Shown one piece after another: positions 8,527-16,821 of a DNA stretch of 64,000 nucleotides. Location of the stretch: positions 46,848 to 110,847 of the forward strand of contig NZ_FWXS01000012.1 of assembly GCF_900176425.1 (NCBI RefSeq), written 5' to 3'. The stretch comes from Moheibacter sediminis. GTDB taxonomy: Bacteria; Bacteroidota; Bacteroidia; Flavobacteriales; Weeksellaceae. Both the position numbers and the translations under genes were made by a program. Below the pieces are notes generated by a model. The model was not told the origin of the DNA. It searched no databases and saw nothing but the letters and a program-made list of their open reading frames with translations. The number at the start of each line of letters is the position of its first letter. Position 1 is the first letter of the stretch.

Positions 8527-9813
8527 TTATTTCTGCCCTCTTTGACGTTTGCGTTTCTTCTTCATCTTATTGGCAAAGTCCTGTTCTTCGTAATCGTCGC
8601 CCTGGGTTTCGGACAGTAAGCCGCCCAATGCTTCAATCAAGCCGTCTTCGTGTTTGTCAATAGCTAAGAAGTCAAACAAATGGTGTGGTTCTTCCGCAGG
8701 AAGATCCGCATCATTTGATGTGGACAGTTTGGGTTCTAAAACGGCAGGTTCTTTAATATCTGGTTTGATGTTATTGTTCCAATAATCATTAAAGGTATTG
8801 GCAGAAAGTTCTTTTTCCAATCTTGAACCATTCCAAACCGTTTTAGAATTGTGGTCAATAAAAGTTATTCCGTAAATACGCCCTGTGTCATTTCTACGAA
8901 CCACAACGTTAATGCCCTGTTCCGCTAATTGCTTCTTAAAAGCCTGTTCAGCGCTCGTGGTTTTCAGGGCAATAGTAACGGCAGATTTTAGGGTCTGTTT
9001 GGTTGGGCTGTCTTTCAAAGCCGTTTTGCATTTCGCAAAATGCAATTCCAAAGCCGGAAGCCCTGCGCTTTTTCCGAACAGCGAAGCCTTGAACGGATGC
9101 CCGGCTCTTTCGCCTTTTTCATTTAGCGGAATATACAATAAGCCTTGCTGCATTTTTCCCTGCAATTCGCCCTCTACCTTTTCGGTGGTAATATTGAACA
9201 GGGAAAGCAAAGCATTGTATTCGCCTAAAGTTTGGTATTGGTAATAGTTCGGCAAGTGGCGAACGACGGAAGCAATTTGGCTTTTTACATCGCCAGCCCG
9301 ATAACCTACCGGACGGAAAATCTTGTCGTTCTGCTTGTGTTCTTTATCGGTTGCGGGTATCAAGCCGTGTTGTCTTTCCAGTTCACGGCACACATTCATA
9401 GACCGCATTTTCTCGAATTTGTCCGAAATCTTTTTGCCCTGCTCGTCCACGCAAACCGATACAATGTGTATATGGCTGCGGTCGATATCGGTATGTTTGA
9501 ATACCACAAAAGGCTGTTCGCCGTAGCCCATTTCCCGCATATATTCTTCCGCCATTTGCCGAAACCTGTCATCGCTAACCTTATCTTTCGGGTCGGGATT
9601 GAGCGAAATATGCAACGTATGCTTTTCCGTATTGCGGTTGGCAATCAGGTAAGGTGCAAAAGATTGTGCTAATTGTGCAACAGTATATGCTCCAGTTGGC
9701 GTTTCGATTATCTTATTTGCGAACAGAATTTTCCCGTTTTCATTCTCTACTTTGAGCTGATTGTACGCCAATGCACCGTATAAATTCCCGCTTCTGCCAA
9801 TCTTTGCTATCAT
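8527..9813 (-). CDS. mobB: MobB relaxase (conjugative nicking enzyme)
   Basis: The 428-residue protein opens with MIAKIGRSGNLYGALAYN, as in Bacteroidota relaxase/mobilisation nucleases. The three-histidine metal site is visible as HTLHISL and HTDIDRSHIHIV (about residues 64-122). It nicks one strand at oriT and pilots it through the mating pore. The C-terminus is charged and ends in a basic KMKKKRKRQRGQK tail. It lies 8 bp after mobA and is clearly cotranscribed with it. The predicted oriT is upstream, between mobA and traA. Confidence 0.92.
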   Translation of the reverse strand: MIAKIGRSGNLYGALAYNQLKVENENGKILFANKIIETPTGAYTVAQLAQSFAPYLIANRNTEKHTLHISLNPDPKDKVSDDRFRQMAEEYMREMGYGEQPFVVFKHTDIDRSHIHIVSVCVDEQGKKISDKFEKMRSMNVCRELERQHGLIPATDKEHKQNDKIFRPVGYRAGDVKSQIASVVRHLPNYYQYQTLGEYNALLSLFNITTEKVEGELQGKMQQGLLYIPLNEKGERAGHPFKASLFGKSAGLPALELHFAKCKTALKDSPTKQTLKSAVTIALKTTSAEQAFKKQLAEQGINVVVRRNDTGRIYGITFIDHNSKTVWNGSRLEKELSANTFNDYWNNNIKPDIKEPAVLEPKLSTSNDADLPAEEPHHLFDFLAIDKHEDGLIEALGGLLSETQGDDYEEQDFANKMKKKRKRQRGQK

Positions 9814-9821
9814 CTGTACTG

Positions 9822-10256
9822 CTATTTTTTCAGGTTCTTTGCTTCAAATTCTTCGGTTATCTGAATGATTTTTTGGCATAGCATCGCCATTTCAGCCGTT
9901 TGTTTTTCCAATTTGTACAGGAACGCTGCGGCTTTTTTCTCCGAAAAATTCTTGTACAACAGCTTTACAATCTGGTTATAGTTTACACCTATGGAGCGGA
10001 ACTGGCTGTGAAAAGAGGTCAGCCGCATATAAAAATCAACCGTTCCCTTGTCAATCTGAATGGTTTTTATGGTCTTGTCAAAGATGCAGGACGTTATGAA
10101 ATGAGCCTTTACCTGCATACCTGATTTATCAAACAGGGCAAGAAAATGGGCGTGTTCCTGCTCGTTAAAGGAAATCGTATAGCGGATGGTCGCCGGGTCT
10201 TCTTTGGGGCGACGTCCGGTCTTTTTCAATTGCTTTTTGTTGTTATCGTTCATCAC
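9822..10256 (-). CDS. mobA: MobA relaxosome accessory protein
   Basis: The 144-residue basic protein has an N-terminal ribbon-helix-helix-like segment (residues 20-60: TIRYTISFNEQEHAHFLALF). Its conserved FRSIGVNYNQIVKLL motif is found in MobC-type relaxosome accessory proteins of plasmids. It should bind oriT and help load the relaxase. First gene of the mob operon; the gene-free region upstream carries the long hairpin proposed as oriT. The name follows the Bacteroides CTn convention, where MobA is the accessory protein and MobB the relaxase. Confidence 0.88.
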   Translation of the reverse strand: MMNDNNKKQLKKTGRRPKEDPATIRYTISFNEQEHAHFLALFDKSGMQVKAHFITSCIFDKTIKTIQIDKGTVDFYMRLTSFHSQFRSIGVNYNQIVKLLYKNFSEKKAAAFLYKLEKQTAEMAMLCQKIIQITEEFEAKNLKK

Positions 10257-10320
10257 TAATCCATTTTAAAATCCATACAAAACCCTGACTTTGGAAGGTG
10301 TTTTCTGCCCCCTGCAAAGG

Positions 10321-10374
10321 GCAAGTTGTTTTGAGCATCGGAAATCATTCCGAGATGCTCAAAACACAACTTGC
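10321..10374. other. Long imperfect inverted repeat, oriT candidate
   Basis: GCAAGTTGTTTTGAGCATCGGAA is repeated in inverse orientation, giving about 23 paired bases with two small bulges and a 4-base loop (ATCA). A shorter CCCTGCAAAGGG repeat is adjacent at about 10311-10322. The position 65 bp upstream of the mobA-mobB operon and before the divergent tra operon is where an origin of transfer is expected. The nic site itself cannot be located by reading alone. Confidence 0.55.
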
Positions 10375-10552
10375 CGTGTTCCGGTGAACACAAAAATCCG
10401 CCCTGCGGGACGGATTGAATGTAACAGGGAAAAACGGCTCGTTGCCGTTCCCGTTACCCCCTGATATGTCAAAAGACTTTTGCATAAATCCGTTAATAAA
10501 AATCACAATACAAAGTAAAGCCCTGTTTACGATAGCGTTGCACTGTGACACA

Positions 10553-10587
10553 GTGCCAAATGCTGCCTCTGAACGCCAAACACTGCC
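10553..10587 (+). promoter_or_regulatory. ICE bipartite repeat, copy 2 (upstream of traA)
   Basis: GCCAAATGCTGCC (10555-10567), 7 bp, then GCCAAACACTGCC (10575-10587): the best-preserved pair, with a 20-bp period. It lies 435 bp before the traA start, in the direction of the tra operon, and before the GCAGG repeat field. Confidence 0.65.
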
Positions 10588-10634
10588 ACCGCTATACAAC
10601 CGATTGAATTTGATGAGTTCTTTGCCCCTGAATG

Positions 10635-10990
10635 TTGACAGGCAGGCAGGCAGGCAGCCCGTGCTTCAGGACGAGCAGACGGCATACATTCAAGATGGCA
10701 GGTTATCCTGCCTGCAAGATTGCAGGAATGCAAGAAACCAAGAGCGCAGGAATGACGGAAAGCGTGACAGCCTGCTATCAGACAATCAAGCCTGCGTGAT
10801 GGATAGAATGACGGACGGAACGAATGCAAGAACGCAATCACGCCTGATAGGATGCCTGAATGAAAGCATTGCTGCTGTACAGCAGGAAAGCAGGCAATCA
10901 GCAATTCCCGCAGGCAAGCCTGATAGCTATCCTGCAAGAAAGACAGCACGAAATCAGGACTGCACGGCTGAAAGCCTGCAAGACTGAAAA
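10635..10990. repeat. GCAGG/CCTGC short-repeat field upstream of traA
   Basis: About 350 bp are dense in GCAGG and its complement CCTGC, starting with a tandem run (caggcaggcaggcagg, about 10638-10657) and continuing as scattered units such as GCAGGAATG and AAGCCTGC. Both strands stay open here in some frames, but the predicted peptides are low-complexity Gln/Arg/Ala strings, so I read it as non-coding. The position directly before a ParA-type gene suggests a centromere-like or operator array for TraA/DUF3408. This is inference. Confidence 0.5.
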
Positions 10991-11021
10991 CAGTAAGATG
11001 TAAACTTTAAATTTTAAAAAT

Positions 11022-11789
11022 ATGGACACAAGAAAGAAACCTCTGTTTGTCGCTTTTTCTTCTCAAAAAGGCGGTGTTGGCAAAAGCACATTTACCACGC
11101 TTGTCGCCAGTACGATGCACTATCGGTTGGGCTACAACGTAGCCGTTTTTGATGCGGATTTTCCGCAGCACAGCCTGATGAAAATGAAAACCCGTGATTT
11201 GGCAATGGTAATGGAAAATGAGGCGTTGAAAAAACTGGCATATAAGCAGTTTACCACCATCAATAAAAAAGCCTATCCCATTATGCAGCACAAAGCGGAT
11301 AGCGTACTCGATGCGGCGCACGAATTTGTAAACACTTCCCCTGTTCCGCTTGATGTGCTGTTCTTCGACCTGCCCGGAACCGTGAACACGCCCGGAATTC
11401 TGAAAGCATTGGCAGGTATGCACCACATTTTCACGCCCATCACGGCAGACCGTGTGGTAATGGAAAGTACGCTCATCTTCACACAGCTTTTACAGGATGT
11501 AATTATGAAAAAAGGCGAAACTTCCATACAAAGCATTAACCTGTTTTGGAACCAGGTGGACGGCAGGGAAAGCACGCCCTTATATGACGTGTATAATCAG
11601 CTTATCGGGCAACTGGGGTTAAGCCTGATGCAAAGCCAAATCAAGAACAGCACCCGTTTTCGCAAGGAAAGTGAAGTGGACAGCAAAACAGTTTTCCGTT
11701 CTACGATAATGCCACCCGATGAGCGTTTGATGAAAGCCTGCCAGTTAGACCTGTTCATCAGCGAATTTTTAAACATCATTCAATCGTAG
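11022..11789 (+). CDS. traA: ParA-family ATPase, conjugative transposon TraA
   Basis: The 255-residue protein has the deviant Walker A motif KGGVGKST (residues 16-23) and FDADFPQ and LFFDLPG motifs of ParA/MinD ATPases. In Bacteroidota ICEs this is the first tra gene (TraA). It may position or maintain the element or stabilise its circular form, rather than act in the mating channel. It is followed 4 bp later by the DUF3408 gene, a plausible DNA-binding partner in place of ParB, which is absent. Upstream lies the GCAGG repeat field. Confidence 0.92.
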   Translation: MDTRKKPLFVAFSSQKGGVGKSTFTTLVASTMHYRLGYNVAVFDADFPQHSLMKMKTRDLAMVMENEALKKLAYKQFTTINKKAYPIMQHKADSVLDAAHEFVNTSPVPLDVLFFDLPGTVNTPGILKALAGMHHIFTPITADRVVMESTLIFTQLLQDVIMKKGETSIQSINLFWNQVDGRESTPLYDVYNQLIGQLGLSLMQSQIKNSTRFRKESEVDSKTVFRSTIMPPDERLMKACQLDLFISEFLNIIQS

Positions 11790-11793
11790 TGCT

Positions 11794-12243
11794 ATGGAAA
11801 AAGATAATAAACGTAAAGTTACGCCGGACATTAACGAAGAGCTGATGATGAACCTGATGGTAGACGGCGTTAAAAAGGACGGTTTGCAGCTACCGCCTGA
11901 ACCTGCCGAAGAGCAGGAAAAGGAAGAAATACAAAACGAGGTAAGGCAGGATGAATTACCACAAAGCAAACCTGTACAAAGGGAAAGAAACCGTACCAAG
12001 AAGAGCCTTGACGGAAGCTACGGCGAACACTTTTTGAAAACCCATTCGATGACAAAGCGGGGCGATAAAAGTATCTATATCCGGCAGGAATACCACGAAC
12101 GCTTATCCCGTATTGTACAGGTCATTGGTAAAGATGCTATACCCCTGTATGCCTATCTCGATAACATACTGGAACATCATTTTGAAATGTTTGAAAAAGC
12201 CATTACCGATGATTTCAACGAAAAGTTTAAACCCATTTTTTAA
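11794..12243 (+). CDS. DUF3408 conjugative transposon protein (TraB/TraC-like)
   Basis: The 149-residue product has a charged, probably disordered N-terminal half. A C-terminal DUF3408 domain follows (about 85-149: KSIYIRQEYHERLSRIVQVIG through HHFEMFEKAI), similar to ribbon-helix-helix folds. It lies between the ParA-like gene and the traD-like gene, with gaps of 4 and 11 bp, as in other ICEs of this class. DNA binding as partner of TraA is inferred from context. Confidence 0.85.
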   Translation: MEKDNKRKVTPDINEELMMNLMVDGVKKDGLQLPPEPAEEQEKEEIQNEVRQDELPQSKPVQRERNRTKKSLDGSYGEHFLKTHSMTKRGDKSIYIRQEYHERLSRIVQVIGKDAIPLYAYLDNILEHHFEMFEKAITDDFNEKFKPIF

Positions 12244-12254
12244 AGCATCTGATT

Positions 12255-12890
12255 ATGGAAATAGTAATTGTGATTTGCCTGCTGATAGTCATTGTCCTGC
12301 TTTTGCAGGATAAGATTGTCATTCATAAAAGGTCGGAGCAAAAGTCCAAACAGGAAAAAGTTAACCCGAACCTGCCCGATATTATGGGGCAACCCAAGCC
12401 AGTAAGAAGCCTTTCAGTGCCAAACACTGCCAATGAAAGCCAAATAACGGAACAGGAGATAAACCCTGATAATTTAGACATTGAATACGACGAAAACGAA
12501 AACGTCAGCATTCAAATTCCGCAGGAAGAACTGGACGAAGTTTTCAGCAATATGCCTGATTTGGAGGAAGAGGAAGAAGAATGGAACAGGTACGGAATAT
12601 CCGGTGGCGATAACGGTTTTGCCCAAGGGGTTACCTACGACGAACTAAGCTCCGTAGGGGCATTGCTCCAAAAAGAGAATTTGGAACAGGCTCAAAAGGA
12701 AACAGCGGTAGCCATAGTTCAGAAATTACAGGGAACCGAATTATTCAGCTTACTGGAAAATTCCATTGAGGGTGCTTCCCGAAAAATTGCCGAGCTTTTG
12801 GATAGCACACTTTCATCTGAAAGCGACGACGGTTCTTCCACCTTGCGGAAAAGTGATTTGGGTGATTTTGACATTGGGGAGTTTGTATAG
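12255..12890 (+). CDS. traD: Conjugative transposon TraD-like protein
   Basis: The 211-residue protein has one N-terminal membrane helix (residues 2-18, IVIVICLLIVIVLLLQ), a basic anchor, then an acidic, mostly cytoplasmic remainder (EEEEEEWNRYG; C-terminal DFDIGEFV). The order after traA and DUF3408 matches traD of CTn-type operons; its biochemical role is unknown. It is the last gene before the inverted defence island that separates it from traE, so the operon is physically interrupted here. One copy of the bipartite ICE repeat (12419) lies inside its coding sequence. Confidence 0.75.
   Translation: MEIVIVICLLIVIVLLLQDKIVIHKRSEQKSKQEKVNPNLPDIMGQPKPVRSLSVPNTANESQITEQEINPDNLDIEYDENENVSIQIPQEELDEVFSNMPDLEEEEEEWNRYGISGGDNGFAQGVTYDELSSVGALLQKENLEQAQKETAVAIVQKLQGTELFSLLENSIEGASRKIAELLDSTLSSESDDGSSTLRKSDLGDFDIGEFV
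12419..12451 (+). promoter_or_regulatory. ICE bipartite repeat, copy 3 (inside the traD-like gene)
   Basis: An exact GCCAAACACTGCC (12419-12431) is followed after 7 bp by a partial second unit starting GCCAAAT at 12439, keeping the 20-bp period. It is the only copy inside a coding sequence, where it encodes part of SVPNTANES. It may be an internal regulatory site or a relic. Confidence 0.45.
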
Positions 12891-12968
12891 ACTTCCCTTT
12901 TTTTTAGGAGTATAACTGCGTATTAGTGTGACATTATCTTATTATGCCTCTTGTGAGAAATGACAACA

Positions 12969-13988
12969 TTATTCCGTCACTTGTAACTTACCTGCGTATG
13001 TTCCGTAGGGCTTACCTGAATAATCTCCAGTTTTGAAATAGTCACATAATAGTTTGACCACATTATCTATATCTTCTTCCGTTTCAAATTGGATTTTACC
13101 ATCTTTTAAGTTTATCGGTGCTTTTTTCTTTTTACCCAATGTTTCCAACTTTTTTATGTTTTTAGAAGTTAAAGAATTTAGATTTCCTAATTTTTCCAAC
13201 TTCATCAACTTTTTATGAATAGAAGCTTTTGTTTCTATTTTATCAGTTAGAAGCTTAATATCTCCAAAACACTGATGTTTAGATATTGATGTTGCTACGT
13301 CTTCCGCTCTCTTCTTATATTCTTCTTGTAATCCGACAAGTTGCTCAAAGTAAAATTTCTTCAATACGTAAAAAGTTTCTTCATAAAAGATACAATCTAT
13401 TTGTTTGTCTAAATAAACAGTATCGCTTTTTAGCAATGAAAGTGTATTGGTATTGGTGTCAAAAAAAGTCCTTATCTGACTGCCTAAGCTTTTCTTTTCT
13501 CCGTCTTTTTCCTTTTCCACTCCTACTTTTCCGGGGGATATTTTTCTAAATGTATAAAAAGATTTATTACTGTCAATTTCAAACTCGACACAATATGCCC
13601 AAAGAGTTTCATCTTGGAGTATATCGTTTAAATCTGTGATTTTCGGTGGGCTTTGGTTTAATTGGTTATAAACAACGTCTGAAAAAGAGCCAACTTTATT
13701 CTGCATTTGATAAGTAAACAGATGTTCTGTTTCGTCAGCTATGACATCATAATCGAAAAAGTTTAAATCTTCATTATCCTGAATTTTTTTGAACTGTTTC
13801 AATGAAAGTTCATAAAGATAGTTTCTTACTTCATCCGTAATCTCTATCTGATAAACTTTAAAGTCAAACTTTTCCAAAACACGTGCGTTAGCTTTCATTC
13901 CTTCTTTGAGAATACGAGTGACAAAATACATCTTTAAGTTTTCCGCACTTGCCTGACCAATTATATCGACCAAAATGGATTTATCCAT
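12969..13988 (-). CDS. kwaB: KwaB-like DUF4868 protein of a Kiwa anti-phage system
   Basis: The 339-residue soluble protein has DUF4868-type features: an N-terminal half ending in the segment TVYLDKQIDCIFYEETFYVLKK (about 190-211), then a helical region (FEQLVGLQEEYKKRAEDVA) and a basic C-terminus. KwaB is the DNA-binding or effector partner of the membrane protein KwaA in Kiwa, a two-gene anti-phage system. It overlaps the kwaA-like gene by 8 bp in the expected order A then B, which supports the call strongly. Identification rests on pattern recognition and gene pairing, not on an alignment. Confidence 0.75.
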   Translation of the reverse strand: MDKSILVDIIGQASAENLKMYFVTRILKEGMKANARVLEKFDFKVYQIEITDEVRNYLYELSLKQFKKIQDNEDLNFFDYDVIADETEHLFTYQMQNKVGSFSDVVYNQLNQSPPKITDLNDILQDETLWAYCVEFEIDSNKSFYTFRKISPGKVGVEKEKDGEKKSLGSQIRTFFDTNTNTLSLLKSDTVYLDKQIDCIFYEETFYVLKKFYFEQLVGLQEEYKKRAEDVATSISKHQCFGDIKLLTDKIETKASIHKKLMKLEKLGNLNSLTSKNIKKLETLGKKKKAPINLKDGKIQFETEEDIDNVVKLLCDYFKTGDYSGKPYGTYAGKLQVTE

Positions 13989-14571
13989 AATAAATATTTT
14001 TCGTAATTAAGTTTATTTTTATTTCTTGCCCGCTTTCCAAATCTTCATCTTTTGTTATCAAAAGAGCTTTTTTTGTTTGGCTCTTCTTGTTGTAATCAAT
14101 TTGGTAAAGGGTATGAGTAATACTCAATATTGGATTTATTACAATCATATTTGATTTTGTATAAATGAAAAATATGATTATCAAGACAATGAAAATCGAC
14201 GTAATGTCAAATAAGTTATTTGTGTCTTGGAAGATGAAGGGAACAATGTAAGTTGAGATGTAACTGATGCTTTCACTATTCTTGTTTTCTACTTCAACGA
14301 CTTTTACAAGCTCTCCATTTGATTTTTTTATATCTAAATTTATCAATAAAAATTTTAGCCCTATATAACCGAATATTGCAGTAAGAAAAAGAAAAACGCT
14401 TAACCCAAATTTTGCTAAAGCCAGAAATACACTTTCTTGACTAAAACCTCCAAAATTCAAATAATCAATATTTTGCTTGACTTGTCGCAAAATCAATAAT
14501 CCAAACAACGGAATATATGATGTAATGAACAACACAAAAATTGCGATATTATTTAGTTTTACTTTTTTCAT
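13981..14571 (-). CDS. kwaA: KwaA-like membrane protein of a Kiwa anti-phage system
   Basis: The 196-residue membrane protein has hydrophobic segments at about residues 10-29 (with SYIPLFGLLIL), 53-77 and 122-142, plus a weaker one near 105-115. The C-terminus is basic and cytoplasmic. KwaA proteins are about this length, carry several membrane helices and sit directly upstream of kwaB; in Kiwa they sense phage at the membrane and work with KwaB. The gene follows the amino-methyltransferase by 30 bp, so both defence systems may be coexpressed. Confidence 0.72.
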   Translation of the reverse strand: MKKVKLNNIAIFVLFITSYIPLFGLLILRQVKQNIDYLNFGGFSQESVFLALAKFGLSVFLFLTAIFGYIGLKFLLINLDIKKSNGELVKVVEVENKNSESISYISTYIVPFIFQDTNNLFDITSIFIVLIIIFFIYTKSNMIVINPILSITHTLYQIDYNKKSQTKKALLITKDEDLESGQEIKINLITKNIYYG

Positions 14572-14601
14572 TACATTATTTTGGAGATGGCTATATGGGA
14601 A

Positions 14602-15363
14602 CTATCTCACACCTGCATAGTACTTTGCTCGTTCTTCTTTAAATAATCTCAATTGTTCTACCTGTTCTTGATATTGTTTATATAATCCGTTTTTCGATTT
14701 TGTTTGCTCGGGAAATGTCAGAGAAAAAGCATCTAAATCATTCGTATGGATTGCACTTTCGGGAATGACTTCCTTTATCTTATCTAATGCTTTTAAATAG
14801 TAGGTTTCGCTAATTTCGCAAGCTGTCAAACTCAATCCTGCATTATAACACGCAATTGCAATTGTTCCACTTCCCAAATGAGTATCTAAGATTTTATCTC
14901 CTTGATTAGCATACATTTTCAAAAGCCATTCGTAAAGCTCTACTGGTTTTTGTGTTGGGTGGATTTTATTTCTATTTTTTCTTACACTAAATCTGAAAAT
15001 TTTTGAAGGCTTGTCTAATGATGACCAAGCCATTTCTGCCATTGAAAAATTATTCAATGTTTCGGGTTGGTTTTTATCCCAAATAATAAACCCTTTGTTG
15101 TATTCGCTTTTTAGCCAAAGTTGTCCGAAATAGTTTCCTCCCCAAATAATCTGATTTTTTGAAACCCGAAGTAACTCATTAAAGTAATCATCATTGGGTT
15201 TTACATCCCATTGACTGTACTCATCCATATTAAATTTGTAGTCGCCACCTCTTTTTGTTTTGTTTAAAATCCCATAAGGTGGGTCGACTATGGCAAGGTC
15301 AAAATAGTTGTCTGGATATCTTGCCATTAATTCCATATTATTTTCTCTCGTAATTGTAATCAT
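14602..15363 (-). CDS. Amino-DNA methyltransferase (beta class, N6-adenine or N4-cytosine)
   Basis: The 253-residue enzyme has the catalytic motif DPPYGI (about residues 26-31) before the AdoMet-binding motif. The later IHPTQKPVELYEWLL and LDTHLGSGT (about 140-175) match the motif order of beta-class amino methyltransferases. It should protect one strand of the restriction target. It is separated from the endonuclease gene by only 8 bp. The extra C-terminal tail (about 205-253) is helical and unassigned. The specificity cannot be read from sequence. Confidence 0.9.
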   Translation of the reverse strand: MITITRENNMELMARYPDNYFDLAIVDPPYGILNKTKRGGDYKFNMDEYSQWDVKPNDDYFNELLRVSKNQIIWGGNYFGQLWLKSEYNKGFIIWDKNQPETLNNFSMAEMAWSSLDKPSKIFRFSVRKNRNKIHPTQKPVELYEWLLKMYANQGDKILDTHLGSGTIAIACYNAGLSLTACEISETYYLKALDKIKEVIPESAIHTNDLDAFSLTFPEQTKSKNGLYKQYQEQVEQLRLFKEERAKYYAGVR

Positions 15364-15371
15364 CGTAAGTT

Positions 15372-16820
15372 TTAATTTTTTGCTGCAAACCTTGAAATAG
15401 TCAGGTCCGAAATGTTTTTACTGATGTCTTTTCCAAGATTATTGACGATGATATTATCAAAATCTTCGTAGTCAATTTCTCTCACGTCATTATCAATACA
15501 GTTGTATAAATATTCCGAAAAAGTGTTTGCCCGAATAATTACAATCGGACTTGTGCGAATATCTTGAAGTACCGCTGGAACATATCTTGGCGTAACTACA
15601 ATTGTGTAAGCTCCCCCAATTTTTTCTCGGTGCCCTTCTAATCTTCCAGCATTTACACCCGAAAGTTTGTTTTTGGTCGACTTGGCATCAACGGCGAATT
15701 TTTTCTTTTTAGGAATATACAGGCATTCCAAATCAGTGTTTCCTGCTCCGCCTACTTTTTCGGCTTCTATATTGTAGAACATATTGAAACCATCTGTCAA
15801 AGCATCTTCAAAAAGATATGCTTCCGCTCCTTCGTTATTGTTTGCGTATTGTTCTATAATTTTCGGAAGATTAAGCAATTCAAATTTTATATCATCAGCT
15901 ACTTCGCCAATTTCAACTAAAAGTGTCTTAGGGTAAAAACTGTAAATTTCCTTAATAACATCAATTTTCAAACGTTCAGGGTCGTTAAGCAACAGAGGCT
16001 TTGCTAAAAAAGAATATTCATTTTCTAATTGCTGAACTAACTGTTTTAAATTTTCAGGAATTGCAACCTCGTTTCTTGTTATTTTCCTAAAAGTATTGGT
16101 TGTTCCGTGTTGTAGTTTGGTTATAACAATTCCCTCTCGTTTGTTCAATACACCTGCACTTTCAAACAGACTTGAAACGTAATAATCCCATTCATAAGCA
16201 GAGTTCACATAAGCGTGTCTGTCTTCTTGAAATTTTTGAGCAATTTCTTCATCTGAAAACTTTCTTAATGCTAATAATTCATTTATTAAGACATCATATG
16301 TTTTTTGAGTAGCTTCTTTGAGAAACACAACAACGTACGCAACCTCAAAAGCATAAAGTTTGTTAGATAGTTTTGGTTCTGAAAGCAATTTATAAATCAA
16401 ACGAAATGGATAAAGCTGAAATTCGCTATCCGTTCCGCTATGTGGATGGGGATATTGTACAGCCCAAAGCATTGTAAGAAATATTTTGGCTATTTTCTCT
16501 TTATCCCCAACGTTTTTCAAAAATAAGTTTCCAAGCGGACTAAATAAAAAACGGTCTTGCCCATCAACCTTGGCTTGGTAGCCAAACATATAATATGAAA
16601 GCTGATTGATTTTATGGTTTATCGCATCAAGCGGTAATTCAGGATTTCTTTCGCTATACAAACCTAACTCACTTAACTTTGAATTTAATTGCGCTTTCTC
16701 ATCTTTTGAAATTCCTGTCTTGGTGTATGACTTCAAAAATTCAGCAACAACACAAAGTTTTTCAAAATCTCTTGTATGTCTGTATAAAATCCATTTCTTA
16801 CTATCAATTCGTAAAGTCAT
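15372..16820 (-). CDS. AlwI-like type II (probably type IIS) restriction endonuclease
   Basis: The 482-residue protein lies between two methyltransferase genes, where a restriction enzyme is expected. The N-terminus (WILYRHTRDFEKL) and central helical part resemble AlwI-type enzymes. A PD-(D/E)XK-like site is visible near residues 370-385: Asp in GNTDLECLY, then FAVDAKSTK, where D-A-K fits the D/E-x-K triad. It is followed by R-LEGHREK and a conserved beta-alpha end. It would cut unmethylated incoming DNA. Family assignment is from motif memory; a nuclease role is more certain than the AlwI subgroup. Confidence 0.75.
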   Translation of the reverse strand: MTLRIDSKKWILYRHTRDFEKLCVVAEFLKSYTKTGISKDEKAQLNSKLSELGLYSERNPELPLDAINHKINQLSYYMFGYQAKVDGQDRFLFSPLGNLFLKNVGDKEKIAKIFLTMLWAVQYPHPHSGTDSEFQLYPFRLIYKLLSEPKLSNKLYAFEVAYVVVFLKEATQKTYDVLINELLALRKFSDEEIAQKFQEDRHAYVNSAYEWDYYVSSLFESAGVLNKREGIVITKLQHGTTNTFRKITRNEVAIPENLKQLVQQLENEYSFLAKPLLLNDPERLKIDVIKEIYSFYPKTLLVEIGEVADDIKFELLNLPKIIEQYANNNEGAEAYLFEDALTDGFNMFYNIEAEKVGGAGNTDLECLYIPKKKKFAVDAKSTKNKLSGVNAGRLEGHREKIGGAYTIVVTPRYVPAVLQDIRTSPIVIIRANTFSEYLYNCIDNDVREIDYEDFDNIIVNNLGKDISKNISDLTISRFAAKN

Positions 16821-16821
16821 A

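Noticed and set aside
10415..10987. A 190-codon open frame on the plus strand (and 140 codons on the minus strand)
   Set aside because: It covers the bipartite repeat and the GCAGG field, has low-complexity composition, and both strands are open in the same place. Repeat structure explains it better than coding.
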